This document shows, in pieces, positions 6,232 through 7,103 of a DNA stretch of 7,103 nucleotides. Under the pieces are notes generated by a model that worked only from the letters and a program-made list of their open reading frames with translations, was not told the DNA's origin and made no database searches. The DNA is from Duncaniella sp. (lineage in GTDB: Bacteria; Bacteroidota; Bacteroidia; Bacteroidales; Muribaculaceae): contig JAIDJD010000184.1 in assembly GCA_029052375.1 (NCBI GenBank), positions 1 through 7,103 of the forward strand. The letters are read 5' to 3'. The position numbers were made by a program, and so were the translations under genes. Numbering within the stretch: position 1 is the stretch's first letter; every line of letters starts with the position of its first letter.

Positions 6232-7103
6232 ATGATTATCAACAAGACACTTGTCTGCGCGGCCGCTGTGGCACTTGCGGCACCCTTCGCGACACTCAAC
6301 GCCGCAGACAACCCCTATGACGCATACTACAAGGGTATGCCCGTCGAGATGCCCCGCGTATCGGCTCCCGAGATACCCGCCTACGAGGTGACCGTCACCG
6401 ACTTCGGCGCCATAGGCGACGGCCTCACACTCAACACCGAGGCCTTCGCCAAGGCCATGGCCCACCTCGCCTCGAAGGGCGGAGGCAAGCTCAATGTCCC
6501 CGAGGGCATATGGTATACCGGCCCCATCACATTCGAGAGCAACGTCGAGCTCCACCTCGCCAACGGCGCCCTGGTGCTCTTCTCCGAAAACCTCGCCGAC
6601 TATCCCGTGGTCAAGAGCGACTGGGAGGGCCTCTCTACCCACCGCTGCCTCTCGCCCCTCAACGCACGCGGCAAGCACGACATAGCCATCACGGGCAACG
6701 GCACATTCAACGGCAACGGCCAGAAGTGGCGCCCCGTCAAGAAGGGCAAGATGACAGCCGACCAGTGGAAGAAACTCACCGCCGCCGGCGCCGTCAACAG
6801 CAAGGGCGACGTGTGGTTTCCCAACGAGCGCATCCGCGAGGTCTACGAAAACAGAGAGATGCAGGCCGCAGTCCACAGCGGAGACAAGGCCACGGTAGAG
6901 TATGCCCATGACTTCCTCCGCCCCGTGCTCCTCTCGTTCATCGGCTGCAAGAACGTCATGCTCAAGGACGCCACATTCGAGAACTCGCCCGCATGGAACA
7001 TCCATCCCCTGCTCTGCGACAACCTCATCGTGGACAACATCAATGTCCGCAACCCCTGGTATGCACAGAACGGCGACGGCATCGACATCGAGTCGTGCAA
7101 CAC
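6232..7103 (+). CDS. Secreted polygalacturonase-type glycoside hydrolase family 28, 5' part (cut by window end)
   Basis: The frame from ATG 6232 stays open to the window edge (290 codons). It begins with a signal peptide (MIINKTLVCAAAVALAAP, cleavage near LNA-AD, residues 24-25). The mature start has the VTDFGAIGDG pattern (54-63) common to GH28 and related beta-helix pectinases, then beta-helix repeats such as ITGNGTFNGNGQKW. The active-site motif NGDGID lies at 280-285, so D282 and D285 match two of the three catalytic aspartates of GH28; the usual form is NTDGID. The third Asp and the GHG motif would lie past the window. A basic/acidic insert at about 166-225 resembles that of Bacteroidetes GH28 enzymes. 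GH28 inverting enzymes hydrolyse alpha-1,4-galacturonan, or a rhamnogalacturonan linkage in some members, so the exact substrate is open. The 73-bp gap upstream holds no promoter box; it is likely co-transcribed with the pectinesterase. Confidence 0.92.
   Translation, partial: MIINKTLVCAAAVALAAPFATLNAADNPYDAYYKGMPVEMPRVSAPEIPAYEVTVTDFGAIGDGLTLNTEAFAKAMAHLASKGGGKLNVPEGIWYTGPITFESNVELHLANGALVLFSENLADYPVVKSDWEGLSTHRCLSPLNARGKHDIAITGNGTFNGNGQKWRPVKKGKMTADQWKKLTAAGAVNSKGDVWFPNERIREVYENREMQAAVHSGDKATVEYAHDFLRPVLLSFIGCKNVMLKDATFENSPAWNIHPLLCDNLIVDNINVRNPWYAQNGDGIDIESCN

Noticed and set aside
4851..6311. A 486-residue open frame on the - strand opposite the pectinesterase
   Set aside because: It is antisense to a gene with clear CE8 catalytic motifs. 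Its composition is rich in Gly, Val and Ala without any family motif, as expected from the complement of GC-rich, C-ending codons.
1..7103. CRISPR array, insertion sequence, phage or toxin-antitoxin module
   Set aside because: No regularly spaced repeats, terminal inverted repeats, transposase or integrase frames, or small toxin-antitoxin pairs were seen; the genes are ordinary chromosomal metabolism and repair apart from the odd adenylation domain.

Overview
The window looks like part of a Bacteroidales chromosome, probably a GC-rich gut lineage such as Muribaculaceae (family level is a guess). Coding DNA is rich in C-ending codons. Gene starts lack Shine-Dalgarno sequences. Three intergenic gaps carry the Bacteroidetes -7 box TAnnTTTG, two of them with a TTTG-like -33 box. 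The enzyme set also fits: SDR-type mannonate oxidoreductase, UxuA, and CE8 and GH28 pectin enzymes.

Left part (1-2633). The window opens inside a + strand gene for an NRPS-type adenylation domain that ends without a carrier domain. Several ANL core residues are replaced, including the A10 lysine. A strong hairpin follows. On the - strand come tRNA-Gly(CCC), with its own promoter and a leader of about 100 nt, and then ogt (O6-alkylguanine-DNA alkyltransferase). The ogt -7 box lies only a few bases from its likely ATG. Diverging from ogt is a small DUF1232 protein on the + strand.

Right part (2660-7103). A clear promoter starts a + strand run of four genes: uxuA (mannonate dehydratase), an SDR of the UxuB type, a secreted CE8 pectinesterase, and a secreted GH28 polygalacturonase cut by the window end. 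A strong hairpin separates the two cytoplasmic enzymes from the two secreted ones. The logic is uronate catabolism: the esterase strips methyl groups from homogalacturonan, GH28 hydrolyses the galacturonan, and sugar acids are turned into 2-keto-3-deoxygluconate inside the cell. UxuA and UxuB belong to the glucuronate/fructuronate branch, so their pairing with galacturonan enzymes deserves a look. No SusC/SusD pair, regulator or isomerase is visible here.

I see no CRISPR array, insertion sequence, phage gene or clearly new system. The most unusual items are the degenerate adenylation domain and the very short or absent ogt leader.
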